The notes beneath the pieces are model-generated. The model ran no database searches. It was not told the DNA's origin and saw nothing but the letters and a program-made list of their open reading frames with translations. A DNA stretch of 64,000 bases from 58-81 sp012729145 (GTDB taxonomy: Bacteria; Synergistota; Synergistia; Synergistales; Thermovirgaceae): positions 161,634 to 225,633 of the forward strand of contig JAXGIW010000003.1 in NCBI GenBank assembly GCA_040770625.1. Direction: 5' to 3'. The position numbers and the translations under genes were made by a program. Positions 34,720 through 43,486 of this stretch are shown piece by piece. The first letter of the stretch is position 1, and every line of letters starts with the position of its first letter.

Positions 34720-35889
34720 ATGTCAGCGAAAGGATCCAGTTACCTAAAGGGATCGATCCTGTTGCTGTTTATGTTTTTCTCTCCCATGACAGGACAGGCG
34801 ATCTGTGCGCCCGTCACAGGAGATCCCCCGCAGAAAGTGGAGGACGTATTAATTGCCGATCCTGCCCGTTACAAAGTAGAGTCCTGGGTCAAGGATCTTG
34901 ACATACCCTGGTCCCTTGTATTCCTCACGGAAGAAAGGACTCTCGTCACGGAGAGGAAGGGGAACATACGACTAATTGAAAGAGGTATTCTGAGAGAAGA
35001 GCCCTACACGGTCATAGGAGATACGGCTCACTCCGGTGAAGGGGGCCTGCTGGGCATAACGAAACACCCCCTGTACCCCGGTGAACCATTCATCTACGTG
35101 ATGTACACCTACAGAGATGGCGGGTCCGTCCTCAACCGCGTCGCCCGTTACCGGGACACGGGCACGACCATGGTGCCGGACCGGGTTATCATTGAAGAAA
35201 TACCGGGGCATAGCGTCCACAACGGGGGAAGGATCTCATTCGGACCTGACGGGATGCTCTACATATGCACCGGTGACACATGGAAGGCAGGCATAGCCCA
35301 GGACCCCGCTAACCTGGGGGGAAAGATCCTCCGGCTGACGCCTGAAGGGGATATCCCCGACGACAACCCCTTCAGGGGCTCGCCGGTCTTCTCTCTCGGG
35401 CACCGCAACCCCCAGGGGCTGGCATGGCACCCGGAGACAGGTGACCTTTTCTCCTCTGAACACGGCCCCTCGGGAGAGTTCGGACTCCGCGCCAGGGACG
35501 AGATAAATACCATATTCCCGGGGGGCAACTACGGATGGCCCATTGTGGTCGGGGCAGCAGACAATGAGCCCTTCATCGACCCCTTGATCATGTGGCCCAG
35601 AGCCACCCCGCCATCAGGCATGGCTTTCTGGGACGACAGTCTCTTCGTAGCCACCCTTCGAAGCCGGGCTCTGCTCAGGATAGAGCTGCAGACCTCAGGA
35701 GAGGACTACAAAGTCAAAAAGATCGAAAGACTTTTTGCCACTGACTGGTCGAACGGCATCTTCGGCAGGCTTCGAGACGCCGTTGCCGGACCCGACGGTG
35801 CCCTTTACGTCCTTACCAGCAACCGGGACGGAAGAGGTTCCCCACTACCCGGTGACGACAGGATTCTTAGGCTGACAAGAGTTCATTGA
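34720..35889 (+). CDS. PQQ-dependent sugar dehydrogenase-like (GSDH) exported protein
   Basis: A 389-residue beta-propeller protein of the glucose/sorbosone dehydrogenase family. Signal peptide LKGSILLLFMFFSPMTGQA lies at the N-terminus, then DIPWSLVFLTEERTLVTERK, HSGEGGLLGITKHP, GHRNPQGLAWHPETGDLFSS and GNYGWPIVVGA. These are the Asd-type conserved blocks; PQQ binding is inferred from family only. ATG 34720 is preceded by GGGGGGTG. It overlaps the convergent 35883 gene by seven bases. Confidence 0.9.
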   Translation: MSAKGSSYLKGSILLLFMFFSPMTGQAICAPVTGDPPQKVEDVLIADPARYKVESWVKDLDIPWSLVFLTEERTLVTERKGNIRLIERGILREEPYTVIGDTAHSGEGGLLGITKHPLYPGEPFIYVMYTYRDGGSVLNRVARYRDTGTTMVPDRVIIEEIPGHSVHNGGRISFGPDGMLYICTGDTWKAGIAQDPANLGGKILRLTPEGDIPDDNPFRGSPVFSLGHRNPQGLAWHPETGDLFSSEHGPSGEFGLRARDEINTIFPGGNYGWPIVVGAADNEPFIDPLIMWPRATPPSGMAFWDDSLFVATLRSRALLRIELQTSGEDYKVKKIERLFATDWSNGIFGRLRDAVAGPDGALYVLTSNRDGRGSPLPGDDRILRLTRVH

Positions 35890-36362
35890 CCGGATACTCT
35901 TTCAGAGTATGCCCATATGAAAAGACTGGGGACATTGTGTTCGGGGTCGAAAGTAATGGCTACACCAGAATGTTCCCCGTCCCACTGCATGTCAAAAGCT
36001 CCGGGAGAACCCTTCGAAGGTGGACCCAGCTCATCCTCGAGGGTTTTAGCCCACGTTTCCCACTCGTCTTGTCCTGAACACCCATGGGCTATTACCCCTT
36101 CGAAACGACCTGCATGAAAAATATAGCTGGGACTCCCCCTGAAAAGCAGGTTTTTCCAGCTTTTTGGACCTTTTAACGCGACAGAAAGGGCCAGATCTCC
36201 ATCCTCCTCGTCAACGATCAAAGGCCCCATAAACTGGAACTCTTCAAAACTCTGCCCCCACCGGTATCCTCCAAATCCATCCGGTCCTTCGAAAGAAGAA
36301 GCGGACAGCGCAAGGAGAAGAATTAGGGAAAACCCCAACAGTATCTTCATTTTCATTCTCAT
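35883..36362 (-). CDS. Secreted protein of unknown function
   Basis: A 159-residue protein with a signal peptide (KMKILLGFSLILLLALSASS) and a mature part beginning FEGPDGFGGYRWGQSFEEFQ. FGGYRWG resembles the start of small periplasmic proteins of unknown function in deltaproteobacteria and Synergistota, but no family is assigned. ATG 36362 lies eight bases after GGTGGAG. No operon partner except LUD protein downstream in genome order, 50 bases away, which would be transcribed first. Confidence 0.6.
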   Translation of the reverse strand: MRMKMKILLGFSLILLLALSASSFEGPDGFGGYRWGQSFEEFQFMGPLIVDEEDGDLALSVALKGPKSWKNLLFRGSPSYIFHAGRFEGVIAHGCSGQDEWETWAKTLEDELGPPSKGSPGAFDMQWDGEHSGVAITFDPEHNVPSLFIWAYSERVSGQ

Positions 36363-36411
36363 AACCATCACTCCACCGGAAAGCTCGAAAAGCCTGATCT
36401 TCAACACTGCG

Positions 36412-37053
36412 CTAGAACCCCATCTCTTCGCCGACGAGAAAAACGTGGATATCCGTCATCGTAGGCTTCTTGTTAAGTATGACAGTGGCGTTGCAGATCC
36501 TTCCCGGACCCATGCAATCCATGCACTCTCCTGTCAGGGTGCAGGGGTTGGCCGTTCCCAGCCTCCTGTTATTGATAGGTGCCGCGGTCTGCCGGATCCG
36601 CCCAAGACCTTCTTCGACATTTTTGACAACCTTGTTAACCCCTGCCACGACAATTACTCTCCCGGGGCCGAAGATCATGGCCGCCACCCTGTTACCGGTA
36701 CCATCCACGTTGACCAGCTGTCCGTCCATGGTCACGGCGTTGGTGCCGGTGATGAACACATCGCTCGTGAGCTGTTTTCTCCTGATTTCCATCTTTTCCT
36801 CGGGGCTCAGGCCCGGCTTGCCGTGGTTCAGGATGGTGTGCCCTCTGGCCTCAAGCTCCTTAAGAACACCCAGTTCGGACACGGTCCATGAACCCCCCAC
36901 TCCTATAACCGATCTTGCGGGGACCTCATTCAGGATCTTTTCAATGGCCTCCTTCCTCTCCTTGCAGTAACAGGCCTTGAAATGGTTCTTCTTCAATGCT
37001 TCGACGGTCTTTTCCCCCCTGATATCATTGTGCCATTCAAGAAATTCCTTCAT
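36412..37053 (-). CDS. LUD-domain protein (YkgG/DUF162-like)
   Basis: A 213-residue LUD (lactate utilisation) domain protein. VIGVGGSWTVSELGVLKELE, DVFITGTNAVTMDGQLVNVDG and TGNRVAAMIFGPGRVIVVAG are conserved blocks, and a Cys cluster follows (CTLTGECMDCMGPGRIC). Stand-alone members occur in many anaerobes and their function is unknown. Start ATG lies behind GAGTGAGGGCG. The Cys cluster could bind a metal or Fe-S centre (inference). Confidence 0.88.
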   Translation of the reverse strand: MKEFLEWHNDIRGEKTVEALKKNHFKACYCKERKEAIEKILNEVPARSVIGVGGSWTVSELGVLKELEARGHTILNHGKPGLSPEEKMEIRRKQLTSDVFITGTNAVTMDGQLVNVDGTGNRVAAMIFGPGRVIVVAGVNKVVKNVEEGLGRIRQTAAPINNRRLGTANPCTLTGECMDCMGPGRICNATVILNKKPTMTDIHVFLVGEEMGF

Positions 37054-37089
37054 TCGCCCTCACTCCTTCGAAATAATGCTGAAAGCCAT

Positions 37090-37455
37090 CTAAAGTGCCA
37101 GTACCTTTTCCCCTCTTTTCAGCATTTCAGTAAAAGGTTCCCCCATGTATTTTACTTCGATACCCATCCCCTCAAGCTTTTCAGAAACACCGTAGCTGTC
37201 AGTGCATGCCCTGCACGCTTCGACCCTGACCCCGGCTTCGATGATCTTCTCCATGTATATCTGCAGATCCTGGTCCTGGGCAAGAATCCTCCCGGAAGGC
37301 CCCCATACAACAAGACGGATCTCTTCCCACCAGCCCCTGGTCTTCGCGTTGAGAACGTACATAAAGACCATTGACAGGGCCACCTCCCTGTCCCCGCTGG
37401 TCCAGAGGATCAGCAGTTCCCGGTTCTCCTTCTCCCTGCCCTCGAATCCCTTCAA
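37090..37455 (-). CDS. DsrE-family protein
   Basis: A 121-residue DsrE/DsrF-like protein. LLILWTSGDREVALSMVFMY is the N-terminal block, followed by VVWGPSGRILAQDQ, and VEACRACTDSYGV carries two cysteines in the region of the persulfide-carrying Cys of the family. The start is TTG 37455 (GGGGAGG eight bases upstream); GTG 37464 overlaps the ribosome site. It precedes the LUD gene by 36 bases and may be co-transcribed, hinting at sulfur or redox chemistry. Confidence 0.82.
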   Translation of the reverse strand: MKGFEGREKENRELLILWTSGDREVALSMVFMYVLNAKTRGWWEEIRLVVWGPSGRILAQDQDLQIYMEKIIEAGVRVEACRACTDSYGVSEKLEGMGIEVKYMGEPFTEMLKRGEKVLAL

Positions 37456-37514
37456 TGTTCCCACCTCCCCGACAAAAGTGGATAATAGTCAAAGGTTCCT
37501 TGCGAACCTCAACA

Positions 37515-37826
37515 TTAAATAAATGAAAAGGTCCAAAGCAGGGTCATGCCTGTCGCGATCGCGACCAGAATATTCCTCGTCTTCATGGCAACAGCAAAGG
37601 CAGCGATCCCTGCAATGAGCCTCGCAGGAGAAATTTCAAGCCCTGCGGGACCTTTGGCGTACAGGACTGAAGGCGCGATAAGGGCGGCAAGAACGGCTGG
37701 CGGGATATATCGGAACGACCTTTCAAAGAATGGAGGGATCTTGCCGAAGGGAACAAAGCAAAGGAACAGGCCCTTTATCACCAGAAGGGCTACGGCAACA
37801 ACGCCGAAAAGAATATAGAAGTTCAT
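37515..37826 (-). CDS. azlD: AzlD-family branched-chain amino acid exporter small subunit
   Basis: A 103-residue membrane protein with four helices. RSFRYIPPAVLAALIAPSVL is the AzlD hallmark. Together with AzlC (37823-38539, overlap of four bases as ATGA) it exports branched-chain amino acids or their analogues. Its ribosome site lies inside the azlC end. Confidence 0.9.
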   Translation of the reverse strand: MNFYILFGVVAVALLVIKGLFLCFVPFGKIPPFFERSFRYIPPAVLAALIAPSVLYAKGPAGLEISPARLIAGIAAFAVAMKTRNILVAIATGMTLLWTFSFI

Positions 37827-38539
37827 TTACCTTCCACCTCGCTCTCTTTCCCCCTGATAAAAGCTCCTGCTGCCATACCGGAGCCTATACCTATCAGGAT
37901 CGAGGCCAGAAGACCCGACTGAAGCGGAAGTCGTGGGACCAGCACGACCGAGGAAACGACTCCGGCAAGGACCGAAAACTGCCTGTCCCTGCCCTTGAGG
38001 TGGGGGATCAGGAAAAACATGAAGACCAGGGGGATGGCAAAGTCCAGGGAGAGCCCAGCGGGGATAATGGCCTTCAGGGAGAAGCCCAGGAAGATCCCTG
38101 ATACCCATACAGTGTAGACGGCCAGCGATGAACCGAAAAAAAATGCTGGAAGAAACGGGTTGTCGTCGCTGTTCTCTCTTTCGGCCATAGTAATGACATA
38201 AGACTGGTCCGAAAGGAAGAACGCTGCCAGAAGGCGCTCCAGAAAGGTCTTCTCCCCCAGGATCTGAAAGAGAGAAAGACTGTACATGGAATATCTCAGG
38301 TTGACCACAATGGCGGTAAAAAGGATTATCGCCGCCGAGGCGCCGGCTCCGTAGAGTTGGACTGCCGCAAGCTGGGCGGTCCCGGCTAACATGGAGAGAG
38401 AAAAAAAAGTACCCTGGGCGGCGTTAAGGCCTGCTTCATTAGCTGCCACTCCAAGAACAAGGGCGAAGGGCACAAGACCAATGAAGAGAGGCACCGTACA
38501 GCGGGCTCCCCTGAGGAATTCTTTTTTTACATCGGTCAT
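37823..38539 (-). CDS. azlC: AzlC-family branched-chain amino acid exporter large subunit
   Basis: A 238-residue membrane protein. VPLFIGLVPFALVLGVAANE, AGTAQLAAVQLYGAGA, VVNLRYSMYSLSL and AAFFLSDQSYVITMAER are AzlC blocks. ATG 38539 follows AGGAGAG; ATG 38545 is adjacent to that site. Export may relieve amino acid build-up when peptides are degraded; no regulator is adjacent. Confidence 0.92.
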   Translation of the reverse strand: MTDVKKEFLRGARCTVPLFIGLVPFALVLGVAANEAGLNAAQGTFFSLSMLAGTAQLAAVQLYGAGASAAIILFTAIVVNLRYSMYSLSLFQILGEKTFLERLLAAFFLSDQSYVITMAERENSDDNPFLPAFFFGSSLAVYTVWVSGIFLGFSLKAIIPAGLSLDFAIPLVFMFFLIPHLKGRDRQFSVLAGVVSSVVLVPRLPLQSGLLASILIGIGSGMAAGAFIRGKESEVEGK

Positions 38540-38769
38540 AGTCATCTCTCCTGCAAGACCAAGGGGTTTATAGAACCTCTCAAGCATTATAATCGATACC
38601 CATCCAAGTATATTCTTCGTATGCCTCTTCTCCCGCCTTCTCAAGGTGAAAACATTCCGACGGCATGGAGAATGTCATCATTTCCTTTCCCGAAGATCCG
38701 GCCCTTTGGCCCTTTTCTTAAAGGGGAGTAGAATGAGAAGGAAGATCAAATGCAAAGGGAGTGGTCAAG

Positions 38770-40158
38770 GTGAAAGGTTCGTTGCGGCGCTTGTGGGTCT
38801 TCCTGGTCCTCTGCATAGCAGTCCTTTCGCTCTCTTACCCCGCCTCCGCTTTATCACCGGCCCAGGAATACCTCCTCGAAGGGTCCTACGCTGTGGAACA
38901 GGACGGATGGACACTGGTCCATCTTGAAGGTGTCCCATACAGGATAGGTTTCCAGAGGGGATACCTCACGGCGGAGTCTGCCAGTTACCTTATCATCAGC
39001 TACCTGGGACCCGCAGACGATGAGTACCACAGGATGTCCAGGGAGATCGCCGGGAAATACCTCTGGGACCGCATTCCCAAAGAATACCAGGATGAACTCC
39101 TGGGCATCGCTGCCGGGCTCAGGGCGAAGGGCTACGACTGGGACGTGTGGGATGTACTCGCCGCCAACGCATGGGCGGACCAGGGCCTCTATGAAGATGC
39201 CTGGGAAGAGGACGCAGAGTCCCGATGCAGCGCCTTCATAGCCACCGGCGATGCTACTGCCGACGGGCAGATAGTAATGGGTCACAACACCTGGTGTCCC
39301 TACAACGAGGACTTCATGTACCCCATCATCTACGACGTCAAGCCCAGCAAGGGTTTCGCCTTCCGTTACCAGGGAGCTGGAGGGACCATATGGAGCGGGC
39401 AGGACTGGTACGTCAACGAGACGGGCCTCATGGTGACAGAGACGTCCCTTGAGAACGATGCCACAGATCCGGAGGGGATACCGGTTATTGTTCGCATCCG
39501 GACCGCTGTACAGTATGCCGACAGTATCGACGATTTCCTTGGAATAATGCTCGAGGGCAACAACGGCGCTTACCCCAACCAGTGGCTGATCGGCGACGCA
39601 AAGACCGGCGAGATCGCCTCCCTGCAGCTCGGCCTTCACTCCTGGGACCTGGAGAGAACCTTCAACGGGTTCCTGTACTCCTCCAACCATCCTTCGGGGG
39701 TCAACTTCAGGGAAGAGGCGGCCTGCGAAGAACCGGACCCAATGAACTACTGCTATGCTCGCTACGTCCGCTGGGGACAGCTCAAGGAAGAATGGTACGG
39801 CAAGGTAGATGCGGAGATCGGCAAAATTATGCTGGCCGACCACTACGACACCTATCTGGGAATTGAAAAACCCAGCGCAAGGACTATCTGCGGGCACAAG
39901 GAGATCGAGACCGCCGACCCGTCTGAGAGAAAGCCCAGCGGGGCCTACGACGGTAAGGTGACCACATCGGATATGGTTCTTGACGGAATGTCCATGTGGG
40001 CCCGCTGGGGTCACCCATGCGGAGAACCCTTCGATGCGGAGAAGTTCATGGAAGACAACCCGCAATGGGTCGATGAGAACGACGAGTTCGCCATCCACGG
40101 GCTAAGGATATTCGACTCCGATACCCCAAACCCATGGACTTTGGTGGAAAACTTTTAG
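38770..40158 (+). CDS. Exported C45-family peptidase / acyltransferase (Ntn-hydrolase)
   Basis: A 462-residue secreted protein of the phospholipase-B-like / C45 Ntn-hydrolase group (acyl-CoA:6-aminopenicillanate acyltransferase-like). Signal peptide LRRLWVFLVLCIAVLSLSYP lies at the N-terminus. The likely nucleophile is the Cys in ESRCSAFIATGDATADG, followed by IVMGHNTWCPYN, a block usual for the family (GxNxD region). Members hydrolyse amide bonds; substrate unknown. GTG 38770 is eight bases after AGGGAG; GTG 38761 overlaps that site. Confidence 0.82.
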   Translation: MKGSLRRLWVFLVLCIAVLSLSYPASALSPAQEYLLEGSYAVEQDGWTLVHLEGVPYRIGFQRGYLTAESASYLIISYLGPADDEYHRMSREIAGKYLWDRIPKEYQDELLGIAAGLRAKGYDWDVWDVLAANAWADQGLYEDAWEEDAESRCSAFIATGDATADGQIVMGHNTWCPYNEDFMYPIIYDVKPSKGFAFRYQGAGGTIWSGQDWYVNETGLMVTETSLENDATDPEGIPVIVRIRTAVQYADSIDDFLGIMLEGNNGAYPNQWLIGDAKTGEIASLQLGLHSWDLERTFNGFLYSSNHPSGVNFREEAACEEPDPMNYCYARYVRWGQLKEEWYGKVDAEIGKIMLADHYDTYLGIEKPSARTICGHKEIETADPSERKPSGAYDGKVTTSDMVLDGMSMWARWGHPCGEPFDAEKFMEDNPQWVDENDEFAIHGLRIFDSDTPNPWTLVENF

Positions 40159-40224
40159 ACCCGCCCTTCTTCCATTCGTCGAGGGGGCGGCTCAACGCTG
40201 CCCCCCTTTACTATCTCCTCTTTA

Positions 40225-40249
40225 GGAACCCGGGAGACGGCCGGGTTCC
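40225..40249 (+). terminator. Rho-independent terminator after the C45 gene
   Basis: GGAACCCGG pairs with CCGGGTTCC around a GAGACGG loop and is followed by CTTTCG. The U-tract is short. It is 67 bases after the C45 stop. Confidence 0.65.
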
Positions 40250-40270
40250 CTTTCGTGCTATCCTGGTAGC

Positions 40271-40465
40271 ATGGGAAAAAGATCCTTTGTCCTCGATGAG
40301 AACACCGAGCTGAGAAAAAGAGCGGGGGAACTCTCCCTGCTGGCCGAAACTTCGGAGGTCAGGCAGGACTGGTTCTTTATTGCCGAGGAGGCATCACGGG
40401 AGGGCGACTGGCTGCTCTCCGAATACGCCTACAGGAAAGGCCTGGGGCTGCAGGTACTATGGTGA
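40271..40465 (+). CDS. Small hypothetical protein upstream of sfsA
   Basis: A 64-residue, charged, probably helical protein (TELRKRAGELSLLAETSEV and REGDWLLSEYAYRKGLG visible). No family is recognised. It overlaps the next gene by seven bases, which argues that it is real. Its own ribosome site is weak. Confidence 0.5.
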   Translation: MGKRSFVLDENTELRKRAGELSLLAETSEVRQDWFFIAEEASREGDWLLSEYAYRKGLGLQVLW

Positions 40466-41634
40466 TGGGAACCCCTGCTCCAACCAGCCGGAAGATCCTG
40501 TACAGGGCTTCCCTCTCGACGCCGGTCCCTGCCAGGTTCCTCTCCAGACCCAACCGCTTCAAGGTGATCGGTGAGACGGCTTCCGGAGCGGTTGAGGCTT
40601 ACCTTCCCAACCCCGGTCGGCTGTGGAAGCTCCTCGTTCCTGACGCAATGCTGCTCCTCGAGAAGTCGTCGCAAAAAGAGGGCCGCAGGACAGCCTACAC
40701 AGTCATTGCTGTAGAGACCCCACAAGGCCCGGTCATGCTCCATACCCATCGCTCGAACGATGCAGCCAGGTGGCTCCTGGACCGTGGAATGATACCCGGA
40801 TGGGAGGATGCAAGAGTTATCCGCCGTGAAGTTGCCTTCGGAAGCAGCCGTTTCGACTTCCTCCTCGAGGGACCCGAGGGCACCTTCCCCGTGGAGGTAA
40901 AATCCTGCACCCTCTTCGGAGAAAGGATGGCCATGTTCCCCGATGCGCCGTCTGAGAGAGCGGCACGCCACGTATCCCACCTGGCCGGATTGGCGAAGAG
41001 TGGCCCAAGACCGGGAGTTCTGTTCCTGGTCCACTCCCTGGGGCCAAGATACTTCCTCCCCGATCTGCACACTGACCTGGATTTCGCCCGAACCCTCCTT
41101 GAAGCCAGGGAGAGTGTGGATATCAAGCCCGTGGGAATAAGATGGAACAGCGACCTCACCCTCGAACCCGGAGCCTCACTGCTCGAGATACCATGGAGAG
41201 TACTTGAGGAAAATGCCTTTGACAGTGGGGGCTACGTCCTGGTCCTGAAGCTGGAGAAAGACCTTCGCCTGGCCGTCGGGAAGCTGGGAGAGGTCGACCT
41301 GAAGGCCGGGTACTACTGCTACGTAGGCTCCGCAGTGAAGGGCCTGACGGCCAGGATGGAGCGCCACCGGAGAAGGCGCAAGAACCTCCACTGGCACGTG
41401 GACTACCTGAGAGAGGTCTCCCTGTTCGTGGTCTGCCTGCCCGTCCGGTCATCAGTGCCGGTGGAGTGCGATATGGCTCATGCTCTTGAAGGGATCGCCG
41501 ACGAACGGGTCCCGGGTTTCGGCTGTTCCGACTGCCTATGCCGGTCGCACCTTTTCAGGTTCGCCTTGAACCCCCTTGGGTCAGAACCCTTTATTAAAAC
41601 GCTTCTCCGTTTCCGAATTGACCGGCTGGTTTAA
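40459..41634 (+). CDS. sfsA: SfsA fused to a GIY-YIG-like DUF123 nuclease domain
   Basis: A 391-residue two-domain protein. Residues 1-240 are SfsA (PARFLSRPNRFKVIGET, GRLWKLLVPDAMLLLEKS, VEVKSCTLFGERMAMFPDAP), related to restriction-type nucleases and DNA-binding proteins. Residues 250-391 are DUF123 (AGYYCYVGSAVKGLTARMER, HWHVDYLREV, GFGCSDCLCRSHLFRF), GIY-YIG-like. Both are usually separate proteins; the fusion occurs in some anaerobes. The 3' end overlaps the convergent flavodoxin gene by four bases. Confidence 0.88.
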   Translation: MVMGTPAPTSRKILYRASLSTPVPARFLSRPNRFKVIGETASGAVEAYLPNPGRLWKLLVPDAMLLLEKSSQKEGRRTAYTVIAVETPQGPVMLHTHRSNDAARWLLDRGMIPGWEDARVIRREVAFGSSRFDFLLEGPEGTFPVEVKSCTLFGERMAMFPDAPSERAARHVSHLAGLAKSGPRPGVLFLVHSLGPRYFLPDLHTDLDFARTLLEARESVDIKPVGIRWNSDLTLEPGASLLEIPWRVLEENAFDSGGYVLVLKLEKDLRLAVGKLGEVDLKAGYYCYVGSAVKGLTARMERHRRRRKNLHWHVDYLREVSLFVVCLPVRSSVPVECDMAHALEGIADERVPGFGCSDCLCRSHLFRFALNPLGSEPFIKTLLRFRIDRLV

Positions 41635-42416
41635 AAAGACCCCTGCCTTGTAAATTCCTCGAAGCTCATCGCTCTGTACTGCACTGCAGGCTTTTCGGGC
41701 ACGCCTATCGCATGGACCGGGCAGAAGGCGACGCAGCGCTGGCAACTTTGGCACTGTTCGGGATGTATCACAGGTACATCACTCTCGACCAGGATAGCTC
41801 CCACGGGACAATTGTCGACACAGCGCATGCACTTGACACAGACGTCTTTATCAACCTGGATGGGGAAGGTTTTGTAGAAAAGGCGTAGCGCCTTTCCACT
41901 GGTCACGAACCAGTGCCACATGGACGGGAGCAGGGGTATTCCTCTTCTCCATTCGGCCTTTCCCGAAGTCAGCCTGTCGGCAAAATCCCTGGCCTTCTCC
42001 AGGCCGGCTGCGATCTTCTTCCTGTTCTTATCGGCCGGAAGGGCCTTGTTGTTGTAGTTTGAAGGCATCATAACAGCCAAAGAACCCACAGGAACATATC
42101 CTTTTGCTTCCACCATACGCCGGAACTTGCCCTCCGACCCTGAGGTCATACCGGCAGCGGTGGTTACCATGAATATCTTCCTCCCACCACCTTCGGGGAG
42201 CCGTGAGATCAAATCAAGCACCAGGGGGTAAGTTGAGCAGTACGCCGTGGGAAATGCAAGCCCCACCATGCCATCCTCCGGGATCTCGATGTCGCTGGTT
42301 ATCTCCATCCTGTGAAAGCCGAGCTCCCAGCCTTTCGCCAAAAGACTCTTCCCAACCTCTCTCGCGATCATCAGTGTGTTGCCCGTACCGGAAAATACGA
42401 AAAACTCTACCCTCAT
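41631..42416 (-). CDS. EFR1-type flavodoxin/ferredoxin fusion
   Basis: A 261-residue cytoplasmic electron-transfer protein. The flavodoxin-like part (FFVFSGTGNTLMIAREVG, then VTTAAGMTSG) spans about residues 1-170. A C-terminal 2[4Fe-4S] ferredoxin carries CVKCMRCVDNCP and CQSCQRCVAFCP. These occur in anaerobes as electron carriers of unknown partner. ATG 42416 has AAGATG-type weak upstream sequence, so the start is tentative. Confidence 0.9.
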   Translation of the reverse strand: MRVEFFVFSGTGNTLMIAREVGKSLLAKGWELGFHRMEITSDIEIPEDGMVGLAFPTAYCSTYPLVLDLISRLPEGGGRKIFMVTTAAGMTSGSEGKFRRMVEAKGYVPVGSLAVMMPSNYNNKALPADKNRKKIAAGLEKARDFADRLTSGKAEWRRGIPLLPSMWHWFVTSGKALRLFYKTFPIQVDKDVCVKCMRCVDNCPVGAILVESDVPVIHPEQCQSCQRCVAFCPVHAIGVPEKPAVQYRAMSFEEFTRQGSF

Positions 42417-42495
42417 CTTATTCCGCCTCCATCTCTGATAAAGGCAGGGATGTTTCCCCTGTCAAACAGGTTGCGGCTCTGGATCGGACAATGGA

Positions 42496-42738
42496 TCAGC
42501 CGCAACCACATATATTCGATATCTTAAGGTCCAATACAAATCTGCAGCCCGGGTCCATCGTTTCGTAAATATTCCTTATCAGAACCCATATGAGTTCCCT
42601 GCTTCCTTTGACTGTCGTTGAAACATCACCTGTCCGGAGATCGAGCCCGCTTTCTTCTATCAATGACAGGACCCTTTTTATGTCATCCTTGTAGTTTTTG
42701 CTCTCTATAGGCAGAAAAGAGATCTGGCAGGTGGTCAT
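42496..42738 (-). CDS. YkoF/MTH1187-like small protein
   Basis: An 80-residue protein with the thiamine-binding YkoF/MTH1187 pattern: CQISFLPIESKNYKDDIKRV, LIEESGLDLRTGDVSTTVKG and WVLIRNIYETM. The C-terminus NICGCG is unusual and might bind a metal. ATG 42738 overlaps the methyltransferase TGA as AATGA, showing translational coupling. Assignment is by pattern only. Confidence 0.6.
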   Translation of the reverse strand: MTTCQISFLPIESKNYKDDIKRVLSLIEESGLDLRTGDVSTTVKGSRELIWVLIRNIYETMDPGCRFVLDLKISNICGCG

Positions 42739-43406
42739 TTCTTCCACATCGCGCACAGGAAGCCCCCCTTTCCCGGTTCAGCCAGAGTGTTTTCCTTATC
42801 CGTATCAATATCCTTCTCATCAGTGTCCGGTCCGATGAACAGGCACTCCGATACGGAGACAAGGTTATCCGGTCTGAAACTTGTCAATCCCTCCATGGTC
42901 AGAAAACTGGCGTGGCGGAAAACACTTCTGCTGCTCTTACCTGCTTTAAGGTAGAACTCTCCCCATGGACTGAGGCGATTGATCGTACCAATAAGCAAAT
43001 TCCCGCCTCTTTTCAGGACCCTGAACATCTCATCAAGAGCCCTTGAATGATCTTTCATGAATTCCAGGGCCGCCATTGAGATGACGGCATCGAAGGATTC
43101 GTCGGCAAACTCCATGGCATTTACGTCCATGTATCGAAAATCCACCTTGAACCCTTCCATCCTTGCCTTCTCCCCGGCTACAGCAAGCATCTCCCTCGAT
43201 ATGTCTATGCCAAGAACATCGCACCCAAGCCTGACAAGTTTGATACTGAAATTCCCGGTGCCGCATCCGACATCGAGGACCTTCATGCCTGGCCCAGGTC
43301 TCAGCAGCTCTAAAGCGCACCTTGTTTCGGTTTCGTCAACGTGCCTTCCAAGCGAGGTCATGTACCACTGGTCATATTTCTTTGCCTGATCGTCGAAAAC
43401 GGCCAT
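42735..43406 (-). CDS. Class I SAM-dependent methyltransferase (UbiE-like)
   Basis: A 223-residue methyltransferase. Motif I VLDVGCGTGNFSIKLV is at about residues 43-58, followed by VLGIDISREML, SFDAVISMAALEFM and VLKRGGNLLIGTINR. Acceptor unknown. It starts with ATG behind GAAAGGAGAGA. It is first of a two-gene operon with the YkoF-like gene. Confidence 0.88.
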   Translation of the reverse strand: MAVFDDQAKKYDQWYMTSLGRHVDETETRCALELLRPGPGMKVLDVGCGTGNFSIKLVRLGCDVLGIDISREMLAVAGEKARMEGFKVDFRYMDVNAMEFADESFDAVISMAALEFMKDHSRALDEMFRVLKRGGNLLIGTINRLSPWGEFYLKAGKSSRSVFRHASFLTMEGLTSFRPDNLVSVSECLFIGPDTDEKDIDTDKENTLAEPGKGGFLCAMWKK

Positions 43407-43486
43407 TTTCTCTCCTTTCTTCTATATCTGTCTTGTCAGCATCACATTATTAACCCTGTAAGGGGAGATCTTTTGAAGATAGTTCA

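Noticed and set aside
38854..40098. Long minus-strand open frame of 414 codons opposite the C45 gene
   Set aside because: It lacks a ribosome site and family motifs, while the plus-strand frame carries a signal peptide and the Ntn-hydrolase blocks. GC-rich codon use leaves the opposite strand open.
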